This document shows, piece by piece, positions 45,451 through 53,112 of a stretch of DNA of 64,000 nt. The DNA comes from Paenibacillus borealis (lineage in GTDB: Bacteria > Bacillota > Bacilli > Paenibacillales > Paenibacillaceae). Where the stretch lies: the NCBI RefSeq assembly GCF_000758665.1, contig NZ_CP009285.1, forward strand, positions 3,410,001-3,474,000, given 5' to 3'. Position numbers and translations under genes: made by a program. The notes below the pieces were generated by a model. The model was not told where the DNA came from. It worked only from the letters and a program-made list of their open reading frames with translations, and searched no databases. Position 1 is the stretch's first letter. Every line of letters starts with the position of its first letter.

Positions 45451-45828
45451 ATGAAAATAGTTAACATAACATTTCTCACTTATCTTTCAAGTATAAAAAA
45501 TATAGAAAACGACAATATTGATGTCTTCGTAGAGCTAGAGGATGGTGTTACATACACTATGGTTGTGGCTACACCCCAAAATTATTATTGGTATATGGAC
45601 AAGGAAGGGCTTGATTATGTGCCACCGTCTCCCCCAGATATTATTGTAAGAAGCCTAACGGAAGATAATATCCGGCAAGCTATTGGGGCTTTTGCAGAGG
45701 ATGATGCTTATTGGATGAAACTATATTTTCTATCAGGGGAAAGAAAAGGTGCTTTTGAAATGGATAGAATGGATAAGATGTTAGCAGAGATTAAGAGGAG
45801 CAATGATGAGATTTTTGGTGCCGAATGA
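45451..45828 (+). CDS. unknown protein, AT-rich island
   Basis: A 125-aa acidic protein with AGGAGG before ATG 45451; the frame continues upstream to 45412 without a ribosome site. Visible pattern: beta strands (VNITFLTYLSS, IDVFVELEDGVTYTMVVAT), a PPSPPDIIV turn and C-terminal helices. I recognise no family. A good ribosome site and codon-like periodicity support a real gene. The size is like known immunity proteins, with no toxin nearby. Confidence 0.6.
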   Translation: MKIVNITFLTYLSSIKNIENDNIDVFVELEDGVTYTMVVATPQNYYWYMDKEGLDYVPPSPPDIIVRSLTEDNIRQAIGAFAEDDAYWMKLYFLSGERKGAFEMDRMDKMLAEIKRSNDEIFGAE

Positions 45829-45946
45829 ATTTAATGATTTCATTTGAATGCTTGAGAAAGAACCACACAAAGTTTTTCTCTTATTGTAAATTAATCATTA
45901 TGGGAATTGTTAAGAAAATAAGTTTGGAATTGAGGGAGAAGGAAGA

Positions 45947-46186
45947 ATGACAATTATAAAGTATGAACCGGAATTCGCGCCAGTAGAGGTGTTCTTGACA
46001 AGATTTTTAGATTTTGAAAATGACAACTTAATCTTCGAGCAAGAAACCAAAATTCCTATTCCTACACTGACTGCAGGAGATATTATAGAAATTTTTGAGC
46101 AAGACTATAGAGTATTGGAAAGAAAGTTTGCATTCAATGAAGATGCATTTTTAACGATTTATTTATTAGAAAAAGTAATTCAGTAA
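45947..46186 (+). CDS. small unknown protein, AT-rich island
   Basis: A 79-aa acidic protein behind GAGGGAGAAGG. Two beta segments (APVEVFLTRFLDF and FLTIYLLEKVI) flank a helix containing TAGDIIEIFEQDYRV. The family is unknown. The next gene starts nine bases after its stop, so the two are probably co-translated. Confidence 0.55.
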   Translation: MTIIKYEPEFAPVEVFLTRFLDFENDNLIFEQETKIPIPTLTAGDIIEIFEQDYRVLERKFAFNEDAFLTIYLLEKVIQ

Positions 46187-46195
46187 TCTAATATT

Positions 46196-46702
46196 ATGAA
46201 AATTGAAACGTATTTAAAGAAACCCGATTTAATATTGCCTGGAAACTTTATGGATGAACCTAACAAATATTTTATTCATATAGACAATGAAAATGAAATT
46301 GAAAAGTATATCCACAAGTTTGATCTTAGATATCTGGATGGAGCTATTGTTATTGAATGGAACTACAAAATCGTTATGGATTATAATATGTGGGATTCGG
46401 TTAATTGGCTGTGGGGCTTTTTAATGAATGCGTTAGAAGAATATTTGCAAGTGGGAAAAGGGGGCTTTCTTTTTCCTGATCAGCCCATAAAATTTGAAAT
46501 GATAAAAGTGAATTCTTATTATATGGAATTGAAAATTGGAGAGGGAAGGTACGGACACTTCAAACTACCCAGTGAAGAGTTTATTCATGCGCTATTAAAT
46601 GGGGCAGAACATTTCTATAGAAGATATAAAGAATACTTCAATAGCCATGATAATGCGTTTTATCATACAAAAATAGCTGCAATTAGAAAACATTTATATT
46701 AA
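46196..46702 (+). CDS. unknown protein, AT-rich island
   Basis: A 168-aa protein with a Trp/Tyr-rich core (GAIVIEWNYKIVMDYNMWDSVNWLWGF split across strands and a helix) and a C-terminal HFYRRYKEYFN helix. No strong ribosome site precedes ATG 46196, and the start lies nine bases after the previous stop, suggesting translational coupling. I recognise no family. The shape and context are compatible with an immunity-type protein; that is inference. Confidence 0.55.
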   Translation: MKIETYLKKPDLILPGNFMDEPNKYFIHIDNENEIEKYIHKFDLRYLDGAIVIEWNYKIVMDYNMWDSVNWLWGFLMNALEEYLQVGKGGFLFPDQPIKFEMIKVNSYYMELKIGEGRYGHFKLPSEEFIHALLNGAEHFYRRYKEYFNSHDNAFYHTKIAAIRKHLY

Positions 46703-46739
46703 TAAAAAACAAAAATACGCTCAAGATTCGGGAAAGGAT

Positions 46740-47195
46740 ATGAGATTCATGTCTATCTCAGCCTCTATAAATATAAGATTAAGCAATCATAGTCGTGAAA
46801 GCTTATCGCTACCGGATTTGTTTCAGAACATTGAAAATGAAGGCTGGACATACGTGAAAAGTAATGGGGAGATTACTATACTGCCTTTGGGTGATGATGA
46901 CGATTATAATTGGACATCTAGTGTACTTAATAGAGACAGCTTCTTCGATATGTTGAAAAAAAAGCAGGAGAAAAAAGAGATTATTGGAATTGAGTTAATG
47001 CGGGTAGATTCTGAAGTTGGATGTGAGTTGCTTATCTTTAATACAAATCAAATGATGTTTAGTTTATCAATTGCCAGAAAGAAAATTAATGCAAAAGATG
47101 ATATAGATATTACTGATTTTAGTTGGTATTTGGGTCGCATTTTGCCGGTTTTAAGGAATTTACAGGTGGAACAAATAAGCTGCGAACAATTGTAA
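46740..47195 (+). CDS. unknown protein, AT-rich island
   Basis: A 151-aa protein with beta strands (SASINIRLSNHSRESLSL), a Trp pair around an acidic loop (EGWTYVKSNG, LGDDDDYNW) and a C-terminal helix. It starts at ATG 46740 or, with better spacing from AAAGG, at ATG 46749. Unknown family. The following 219 bp to the next gene show no feature. Confidence 0.55.
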   Translation: MRFMSISASINIRLSNHSRESLSLPDLFQNIENEGWTYVKSNGEITILPLGDDDDYNWTSSVLNRDSFFDMLKKKQEKKEIIGIELMRVDSEVGCELLIFNTNQMMFSLSIARKKINAKDDIDITDFSWYLGRILPVLRNLQVEQISCEQL

Positions 47196-47413
47196 TAATG
47201 GGAAAGTGCATTTTGATGCTCAGCTTAATTAGAGAGATATAAATTATGTAAATAATGTAAATTGTGAATGCTACAAAGCCGGTATATTAGTTAATGGTAA
47301 GAGGCATCGCTTATCAGGCTGGAAATATCAACTGCTGATTTTTAGATTGAGCCTTAAGTCTGAATACAGATAGTTTTATCTGCTCGTTTGTTCCTAAATG
47401 GGGGGGGAAGGCA

Positions 47414-47950
47414 ATGAGTAATTATGTGGTGGTGGGAAGATTTAACGAACAAAAAGATAGGCAATTAAAAGAACTGAAAAAATTATTATCTGACGAAGGA
47501 TATTCTGTCCCTGAATGGCCCCCTCATATAACAATTTCGGCATATGAGGACTTTGATGAAGAGCTTCTTTGTAAATGGACTTCGAATTTTGCCTCTAAAC
47601 ACACCAAACAAAAAATTTCACTTCATTCTCTGAGCGTCCTCCCTCCTCGTGGGGAACATACCGAAACGGCTGTAATATGCCTTGACCCTGCACATTCGAA
47701 GTCTTTCGTTGATTTTTATTATGAATTTCACAAAAAATATGAGGAATACTGCACTGGCATCGGGTGGTTTAATTCTATTACTCATGGTAATCCTGTAATT
47801 CATGCCACAATAGGAATTGTAAAGGTAATTGATATGCAAAAGATGATGGAACTCATTTTTTCGCAAGATATTTTTGGGGAAGCGGAAATTACTGCCTTAG
47901 AAGTTTACACTTATCCCATGAGATTAATAAAACGATTTGATTTGAAATAA
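47414..47950 (+). CDS. 2H phosphoesterase (2'-5' RNA ligase-like)
   Basis: A 178-aa member of the 2H phosphoesterase superfamily. It has both HxT/S motifs: PPHITISAY (about residue 37) and VIHATIGIV (about residue 136). These enzymes open 2',3'-cyclic phosphates or 2'-5' linkages in RNA or small nucleotides. A GGAAGG ribosome site after a run of eight G precedes the ATG. It closes the AT-rich run. Its substrate here is unknown; relatives degrade cyclic oligonucleotides or repair RNA ends. Confidence 0.85.
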   Translation: MSNYVVVGRFNEQKDRQLKELKKLLSDEGYSVPEWPPHITISAYEDFDEELLCKWTSNFASKHTKQKISLHSLSVLPPRGEHTETAVICLDPAHSKSFVDFYYEFHKKYEEYCTGIGWFNSITHGNPVIHATIGIVKVIDMQKMMELIFSQDIFGEAEITALEVYTYPMRLIKRFDLK

Positions 47951-48024
47951 TAGCCGATGTATCACGGCATATCATTTGGTGATACTGGAGTCCATATTTA
48001 GCAAATCGTATTATTTATAAGGAA

Positions 48025-48058
48025 AAGCAGGCCTAGACAATAAATGTTAGGCCTGCTT
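48025..48058. terminator. bidirectional terminator between convergent genes
   Basis: AAGCAGGCCTA and TAGGCCTGCTT form a perfect 11-bp stem with a 12-base loop, between the 2H phosphoesterase and the CotH gene. Confidence 0.8.
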
Positions 48059-48089
48059 AGATTAGCTTATGATCTGGTTCGGCAGCGTT

Positions 48090-49901
48090 CTATAAACGCT
48101 TCCGTTTATAGAAGCTAACAAACACAGCTGCCAGTAAAAGCAAAACAATCGCTATGCCGGTAGTAACAGCTTCGCTGGTACTACCTTGCTGCTGCGGTGT
48201 ATTGCCCTGGCCGCCGAAGTCGCCGCCCATGCCGCCACCGCCGAAACCTCCGCCGCCGCCCATGCCGCCGGCGAAGCCCATACCGCCACCCGGGCCGTAG
48301 CCGCCCCCGGGGAAGCCCGGACCGCCCATAGCGCCCGGCTCACCGCCGGGAACGCCCTGGCCGGTCTGCCCACCTTGCGCCGCTTGGCCCTGCGCCGCGC
48401 CGCCAGCCGCTGCGCCTGCCTGCCCTTGCGCCGCGCCTGCCTGCCCTTGCGCCGCGCCGCCAGCGGCCGCGCCCGCCTGCCCCTGCGGCGCGCCGCCAGC
48501 CGCCGCGCCCGCCTGCCCTTGCGCCGCGCCACCTGCCGCGGCGCCAAAGCCAGCGCCGCCAGCGCCACCTCCAAATCCGCCGCCAAATCCGCCGCCAAAT
48601 CCGCCACCGCTGCCGTTACCGTCATTGGTAGCGGGAATCGTGCCGTCGAGCTGCTGCGTGACGGTGCTGGCCATGGTCGACATGAATGTCTTCACGGACT
48701 CGATGCCGCTCTCATACTGCTCGAACGTATAGAAGGCAGAAGGGTCGGCCTTCACGTAGCTTGAGATCATAGTGTCCAGCTCGTTGATCCGGGCCTGGAA
48801 GGTCTCGTCCTTCAGGTAGCCGCTCAGCATGCTGCGGACGATCTCGTGATATTTCGCTAAGTAAGTCTCATTCGCCAGCAGCTTCGCCACCAGCGGACGC
48901 TCGGCGAGTGCGCCTTGGGTAGGCTCGTCAATCAGCACATCCGAACCGCCCATGCCGCCGAAGGCCATGTTGTAGTCCCACGGCAGGATGGAGAAGATGC
49001 CGTCGTCTTCATACAGGTAGTAATTCTGCTTATTACTGCCGAGATAGCTGTCCATATTGCCGGTCACGGCGTTTAAGGCAATATAGCCAAGAGCATCATC
49101 GACATCGATGTATTTCTCATAGTCGGTGCCGTTGTTCAGCTCATCCAGCATGTCGACGAGAATGTCATCGTTTGATTTCTTCGATTTCATCTCAAGGCCA
49201 GTGTAGAGTGAAGCGTCATCCCCGAGCCAGGTAAGATCGCTGCCCTGTCCGGTCATCTGGCCTTTATAGAGTGCGCCGTAGGTGTTGTCGAAATGGCGTT
49301 CCAGATAGGCATCGCCGATCTGCTCTACCGCCAGATAGAAGCCCTTAAGCTCCCCGTTGACATAGATATTGACGAACGAGTATTTTGGCGTGGGCAGTCC
49401 CATGCTCTCCGCGAGCTCATAGGTCAGGAATTCCCGCATGTATGAGGCGTCGCTGTAGTTGTTGTTGAGATTGATTTTGGTAATCCCGAACAGGTTCTGA
49501 TTCACATACTCGTCAAAAGACAGCTTGAAGCTGTACCGGTCCGAATCGCTCATTTGCACCACGCTGCGCAGACTTAAATTCCCTTTGGTCCGCACTCCGA
49601 CATTATCCATTTGGATGCCGTTATATTCGACGGAGGCCGTCTTGTATTCCTCGGCGCTGGCATTGTCCAGCATATCCTGGAAATCATCCGGGTCCAGCGT
49701 GATTTTGACATCTATAACCTTATCCTTTGGAAAAACCTCTGTATCAAGACTCTGTTCCTCAGTTGATACCGCCTTGTTCTGCGTGTCCGTCATAGTATTG
49801 TTGTTATCCGCAGAAGGATTTGAAATCTGACAACCAGCTATAGCGGTAACCAGCAGCAGGCAACTAAGAATGAGCAGAATCTGCTTACCTCGTGCTATCA
49901 T
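48090..49901 (-). CDS. CotH-kinase-like lipoprotein with Gly-rich tail and C-terminal anchor
   Basis: A 603-aa surface protein. The lipobox IAGC follows a hydrophobic start; ATG 49901 is preferred to GTG 49910 on ribosome-site spacing. The CotH domain (about residues 60-400) shows GVRTKGNLSLRS, SDRYSFKLSFDEY, INLNNNYSDASYMREFLTY, VNGELKGFYLAVEQ and the acidic metal motif LPWDYNMAFGG. A collagen-like Gly/Ala/Gln region built from repeated AAQGQAGAAAGG units and Gly-Phe-rich stretches fills about residues 430-570. A C-terminal TM helix (GIAIVLLLLAAVFVSFY) plus basic tail follows. It is the third gene of an operon with VTC and DUF4956 genes. Confidence 0.9.
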   Translation of the reverse strand: MIARGKQILLILSCLLLVTAIAGCQISNPSADNNNTMTDTQNKAVSTEEQSLDTEVFPKDKVIDVKITLDPDDFQDMLDNASAEEYKTASVEYNGIQMDNVGVRTKGNLSLRSVVQMSDSDRYSFKLSFDEYVNQNLFGITKINLNNNYSDASYMREFLTYELAESMGLPTPKYSFVNIYVNGELKGFYLAVEQIGDAYLERHFDNTYGALYKGQMTGQGSDLTWLGDDASLYTGLEMKSKKSNDDILVDMLDELNNGTDYEKYIDVDDALGYIALNAVTGNMDSYLGSNKQNYYLYEDDGIFSILPWDYNMAFGGMGGSDVLIDEPTQGALAERPLVAKLLANETYLAKYHEIVRSMLSGYLKDETFQARINELDTMISSYVKADPSAFYTFEQYESGIESVKTFMSTMASTVTQQLDGTIPATNDGNGSGGGFGGGFGGGFGGGAGGAGFGAAAGGAAQGQAGAAAGGAPQGQAGAAAGGAAQGQAGAAQGQAGAAAGGAAQGQAAQGGQTGQGVPGGEPGAMGGPGFPGGGYGPGGGMGFAGGMGGGGGFGGGGMGGDFGGQGNTPQQQGSTSEAVTTGIAIVLLLLAAVFVSFYKRKRL

Positions 49902-49955
49902 CTTGGGCACCGCCTTTCATGAATATAGATCTACCAGCCTGCAGCAGGCCCGTGA

Positions 49956-50687
49956 TCATGAGACATAGTCGCCGCTATAGCTGATCAGCAGGGCATTCTT
50001 GACACCGGTAAGGCTGGAAACCGTGTTCACGAATCCGCCTTCCTTGTCGTCGAGCCGCAGCTCAAGCGTAAGCTCAATATTGCCGGCTGTAACAGTTTTT
50101 TGCTTCATATTATAGCGTTTCACCGATTTGGTCAGATGGCTGTGTATTTCGCGCTCACTGTCGTCGCCGTCGCAGTTAATGACCAGCAGGTACGGAGTTT
50201 CTACAGAAGAACGTTTAATGAACAGGAACAGGATCAGGCCGATGATGATGGAGCCGATAATAGCCAGTGTGAAGAACCTGGCGCCCGTTACGATTCCGGC
50301 AACAGCTGCCCAGAACAGGAAGATCAGGTCGGTTGGATCTTTGATAGGCGTTCTGAAACGGACGATGGACAGCGCGCCGACCATACCGAGCGACAGCACG
50401 AGGTTCGAGTTGATCGCGATAATAACGGTTGCAGTAATCATCGTCATGCCCATCAAGGAGACGTTGAAGCTTTTGGAGTAGAGGACTCCGCTGAAGACCC
50501 GTTTGTACAGAATGTAAATGAAGAATCCGATCAGAAAAGCCACGCCGAGCGTAATCAGTATTTTGGAAATGCGGATGTCGGAAACGAAGTTGTCAGTCAC
50601 CGAGCTTTTGATCATATCGGAAAAAGTCGTTGCGGTGTCGTCCGCTCCCTGTGCTGCGGCTGCAGCCAGACTTGCTGTGATGCTCAT
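49956..50687 (-). CDS. DUF4956 membrane protein
   Basis: A 243-aa membrane protein with three or four TM helices (ILITLGVAFLIGFFIYILY, MGMTMITATVIIAINSNLVLSLG, IFLFWAAVAGIVTGARFF, FTLAIIGSIIIGLILFLF). MVGALSIVRFRTPIKDPTDL is the family signature. A cytoplasmic ferredoxin-like C-terminus follows (TLELRLDDKEGGFVNTVSSL). It begins two bases after the VTC gene stop. DUF4956 genes regularly accompany VTC and CotH genes; the protein may handle the polymer or ion made by its partners. Confidence 0.9.
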   Translation of the reverse strand: MSITASLAAAAAQGADDTATTFSDMIKSSVTDNFVSDIRISKILITLGVAFLIGFFIYILYKRVFSGVLYSKSFNVSLMGMTMITATVIIAINSNLVLSLGMVGALSIVRFRTPIKDPTDLIFLFWAAVAGIVTGARFFTLAIIGSIIIGLILFLFIKRSSVETPYLLVINCDGDDSEREIHSHLTKSVKRYNMKQKTVTAGNIELTLELRLDDKEGGFVNTVSSLTGVKNALLISYSGDYVS

Positions 50688-50688
50688 A

Positions 50689-51402
50689 TCAATAATCCTC
50701 CCAAGTGTTGGTTTTTAGAAATTTGCGGCAAATGACGTATTTAGAAGCGGACTGCCGGTTCAAGCCTTCGAGCTGCAGGGCAATCCGGATATAATCGGGC
50801 AGGTATTCATCGAATTTGACCTCGAAAATAATAAAGCTCCCGTCAAGCGCACGGATTGGCTGCAGCTCTTTGCTAAAGATATCCACCGCATGCAGTCCCG
50901 TTCTCAGTTCCTTGTCAAAAGTAATCCGCACGTTGCCGTTATGGCATACATAAGGCTCGCGGACATAATCAACGATCACCTTCGGGCGCAGCAGGTTATG
51001 GCGCATCTGATTATAGAGCTCCATAAACAGCGGCTTATCCGGTACATTCAGCACCTCATAGTTGCCGGCCATAATCTCATCGTACATCTCCCGCGTCAGC
51101 GGTTCCTTGATTTTGGCGATATAATCGTCCATCTTGATTTTTTTCTCAAAATGAATTATATCGTCCTGCACATTGTAGATCCGTATGCGGTATTTGGCAC
51201 GTTCACGCAGGCCTCCGAGCTTGTCGGACAATGCTGTGTTGTTCATATCATCGAAATACAGGCTGCGGATATGGTATTCCCCGCCCTCGTCAGCATTCTG
51301 GTCTGTATCCATTAAGCTCTGGAGCCGCTGCCGGATGATAAGATATTGATGATAGTTAATGAAGAATTTCAGCTCGTGCCGGAATTGCAGCTTCTTGTTC
51401 AT
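50689..51402 (-). CDS. VTC-domain polyphosphate polymerase-like protein
   Basis: A 237-aa VTC domain of the triphosphate-tunnel superfamily, the catalytic type that in yeast Vtc4 makes polyphosphate from ATP. Tunnel residues appear in RHELKFFI, IRSLYFDD, AKYRIRIYN, HFEKKIKM, RPKVIVDYVREPYV, RITFDKELRTG and IFEVKFDEYLP. There is no TM or SPX domain, as usual for bacterial members. ATG 51402 follows GAGGTG; an in-frame start at 51414 is possible. It is the first gene of the VTC-DUF4956-CotH operon. Confidence 0.9.
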   Translation of the reverse strand: MNKKLQFRHELKFFINYHQYLIIRQRLQSLMDTDQNADEGGEYHIRSLYFDDMNNTALSDKLGGLRERAKYRIRIYNVQDDIIHFEKKIKMDDYIAKIKEPLTREMYDEIMAGNYEVLNVPDKPLFMELYNQMRHNLLRPKVIVDYVREPYVCHNGNVRITFDKELRTGLHAVDIFSKELQPIRALDGSFIIFEVKFDEYLPDYIRIALQLEGLNRQSASKYVICRKFLKTNTWEDY

Positions 51403-51666
51403 CTCACACCTCATTTCTCTCTCTAAGTTTCTTGCGTGATCTGGCCGCTGACCCTATTCTAAGGGACCGACCTTATGATTTTCTTAAATTAAACTGAACG
51501 CCAGCTGAATGTTTTTACACTGCGTTTACAAATGACGCGAAATGTCAGGTTGTGCCGTGCCGGGAATTTGACTTCCTGCTGCCACTGGGGATACCCTAGA
51601 ATACAGAAACAGAACAGATCGGATGGCGGTTCAGAGATTGCAAGATTTGATAGGCGGAGGGAGCAC

Positions 51667-52923
51667 ATGAAAGACTTGAAGACATTCATTATCATCGGAA
51701 TTATAGTCGTTGTATTGATCGTGCTGGCGCTTCGTGTGGAGCGGCTCAAATCAGAGCGGGCTGCTGAGGGAGGATCTGAACTCTCGGGTGCACTTTATGA
51801 TCTGGTCAGCACCTTTAAAAGCGATCCGGCCACCAGCCGCGCGTTCACCTGGTACACTGGAGATCCCGGAGCGGACGGCTGGCTTGAGGTAATAAAGGGC
51901 AAGACGTCTGATTTTACCGGAGATGGGGTCATTAAGGTTCAGGCAGCCAATACCACGGTCAAGACGGATCAGGGTACAGCAGGCGTGCACAAAGCCGAGA
52001 TTACCGGACTGGAGCCGGGAACCCGCTACACTTATAGGGTAGGCAGCGGGGAGGAAGAGGAGTGGAGCCTTGCGTACGAGTTCAGCACTGCGGAAGCGGC
52101 CAGCGGCCAGGTGACCTTTATCAATGTTACGGATTCCCAGGGAGTGACCGACGCGGATTTCGCGATCTGGGGTAATACGCTGGAGCAGGCATTCAAGACC
52201 TTCCCGGCGGCGCAGTTTATCGTGCATAACGGGGATTTCACGGAGGATCCGGAGGATAGCGCGGCATGGAACAGCTTTTTTGGCTATGTTCAGAATAGGG
52301 TGGCCAGTGTGCCCCTCATGCCGGTGACCGGCAATCATGACGAGATTGATGAAGAGGCTGAGCAGTTTACCTCGCATTTCAATCTGCCGGATAACGGGGC
52401 CAAGGGTTCCATCGCAGGCACCTCCTATTCCTTCGATTACGGCCCGGTTCATGTGACTGTGCTGAATACAGAGAGCAATCTGAAGAAGCAGGCTGACTGG
52501 CTGAAGAAGGACCTTGCAGGTACGGATAAGCCGTGGACAATCGTAGCGATGCACCGTCCGGCGTATGGCGGGAACATGTACAGTAAGGTGGAGGACTGGA
52601 CGGAGATTTTTGACAAATATAACGTGGATCTTGTGCTGCAGGGGCATAATCATGAGTATTCCCGTTCTTATCCGCTGCGCGCCGGTCAAATCGTGCCCGA
52701 GAGTGATGGTGGCAATGGTACAACAGGCGGAACGGTCTATGTGGTGACCAACGCTTCGGGGGCCAAATTCAACGAGAAGAAGGAAGACCAGTTCTTCCAT
52801 AAGGTTCATTTCCAGAATAATAAGCCGATGTTCGCGGGAATCACGGTTAGCGGAGATACCTTGACATACCAGGCATATGATACCGCTGGCAACAAGCTGG
52901 ATGAGTTTATTCTGAAGCATTAG
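51667..52923 (+). CDS. purple-acid-phosphatase-like metallophosphoesterase
   Basis: A 418-aa membrane-anchored (N-terminal TM, TFIIIGIIVVVLIVLAL) extracytoplasmic phosphoesterase. A fibronectin-like purple acid phosphatase N-domain (about residues 60-150, GLEPGTRYTYRVGSGEE) precedes the metallophosphoesterase domain. Metal motifs are visible: NVTDSQG, VHNGDFTED, VTGNHDEI, VAMHRPAYGG and LQGHNHEYSRS. The first motif lacks the usual GDxG form. The ATG at 51667 has GGCGGAGGGAG upstream. It diverges from the polyphosphate operon, an arrangement that could link polyphosphate or phosphoester turnover; that is inference. Confidence 0.9.
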   Translation: MKDLKTFIIIGIIVVVLIVLALRVERLKSERAAEGGSELSGALYDLVSTFKSDPATSRAFTWYTGDPGADGWLEVIKGKTSDFTGDGVIKVQAANTTVKTDQGTAGVHKAEITGLEPGTRYTYRVGSGEEEEWSLAYEFSTAEAASGQVTFINVTDSQGVTDADFAIWGNTLEQAFKTFPAAQFIVHNGDFTEDPEDSAAWNSFFGYVQNRVASVPLMPVTGNHDEIDEEAEQFTSHFNLPDNGAKGSIAGTSYSFDYGPVHVTVLNTESNLKKQADWLKKDLAGTDKPWTIVAMHRPAYGGNMYSKVEDWTEIFDKYNVDLVLQGHNHEYSRSYPLRAGQIVPESDGGNGTTGGTVYVVTNASGAKFNEKKEDQFFHKVHFQNNKPMFAGITVSGDTLTYQAYDTAGNKLDEFILKH

Positions 52924-52930
52924 AAATTGG

Positions 52931-52965
52931 GGTTCTTTTGGATGACAATCCATGAGAACCTTTTA
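52931..52965 (+). terminator. terminator after phosphoesterase gene
   Basis: GGTTCT/AGAACC outer arms and GGAT/ATCC inner arms form a hairpin followed by TTTTATT. Confidence 0.7.
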
Positions 52966-53072
52966 TTGTTAAAATAGTAATAAAAAGAGTGAAAATGGTA
53001 CGATAATTGCTGACAGTTTTCATATAAATTCGACCGTTTTCCCTCACGGCACAGATAGTTTACGCACTATAA

Positions 53073-53086
53073 TGAAAGCGTTATCA
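53073..53086. promoter_or_regulatory. perfect cre site at GH74 promoter
   Basis: TGAAAGCGTTATCA matches the CcpA cre consensus at every position. It directly overlaps and follows a TATAAT hexamer at 53068-53073, so CcpA bound here would block initiation. Confidence 0.8.
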
Positions 53087-53112
53087 AAGAAAGAACATGG
53101 GAGGTTAGAACC

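Noticed and set aside
48152..48764. Long Arg- and Ala-rich frames overlapping the CotH gene
   Set aside because: They arise from the GC-rich Gly/Ala/Gln repeat region of the real gene read in other frames.
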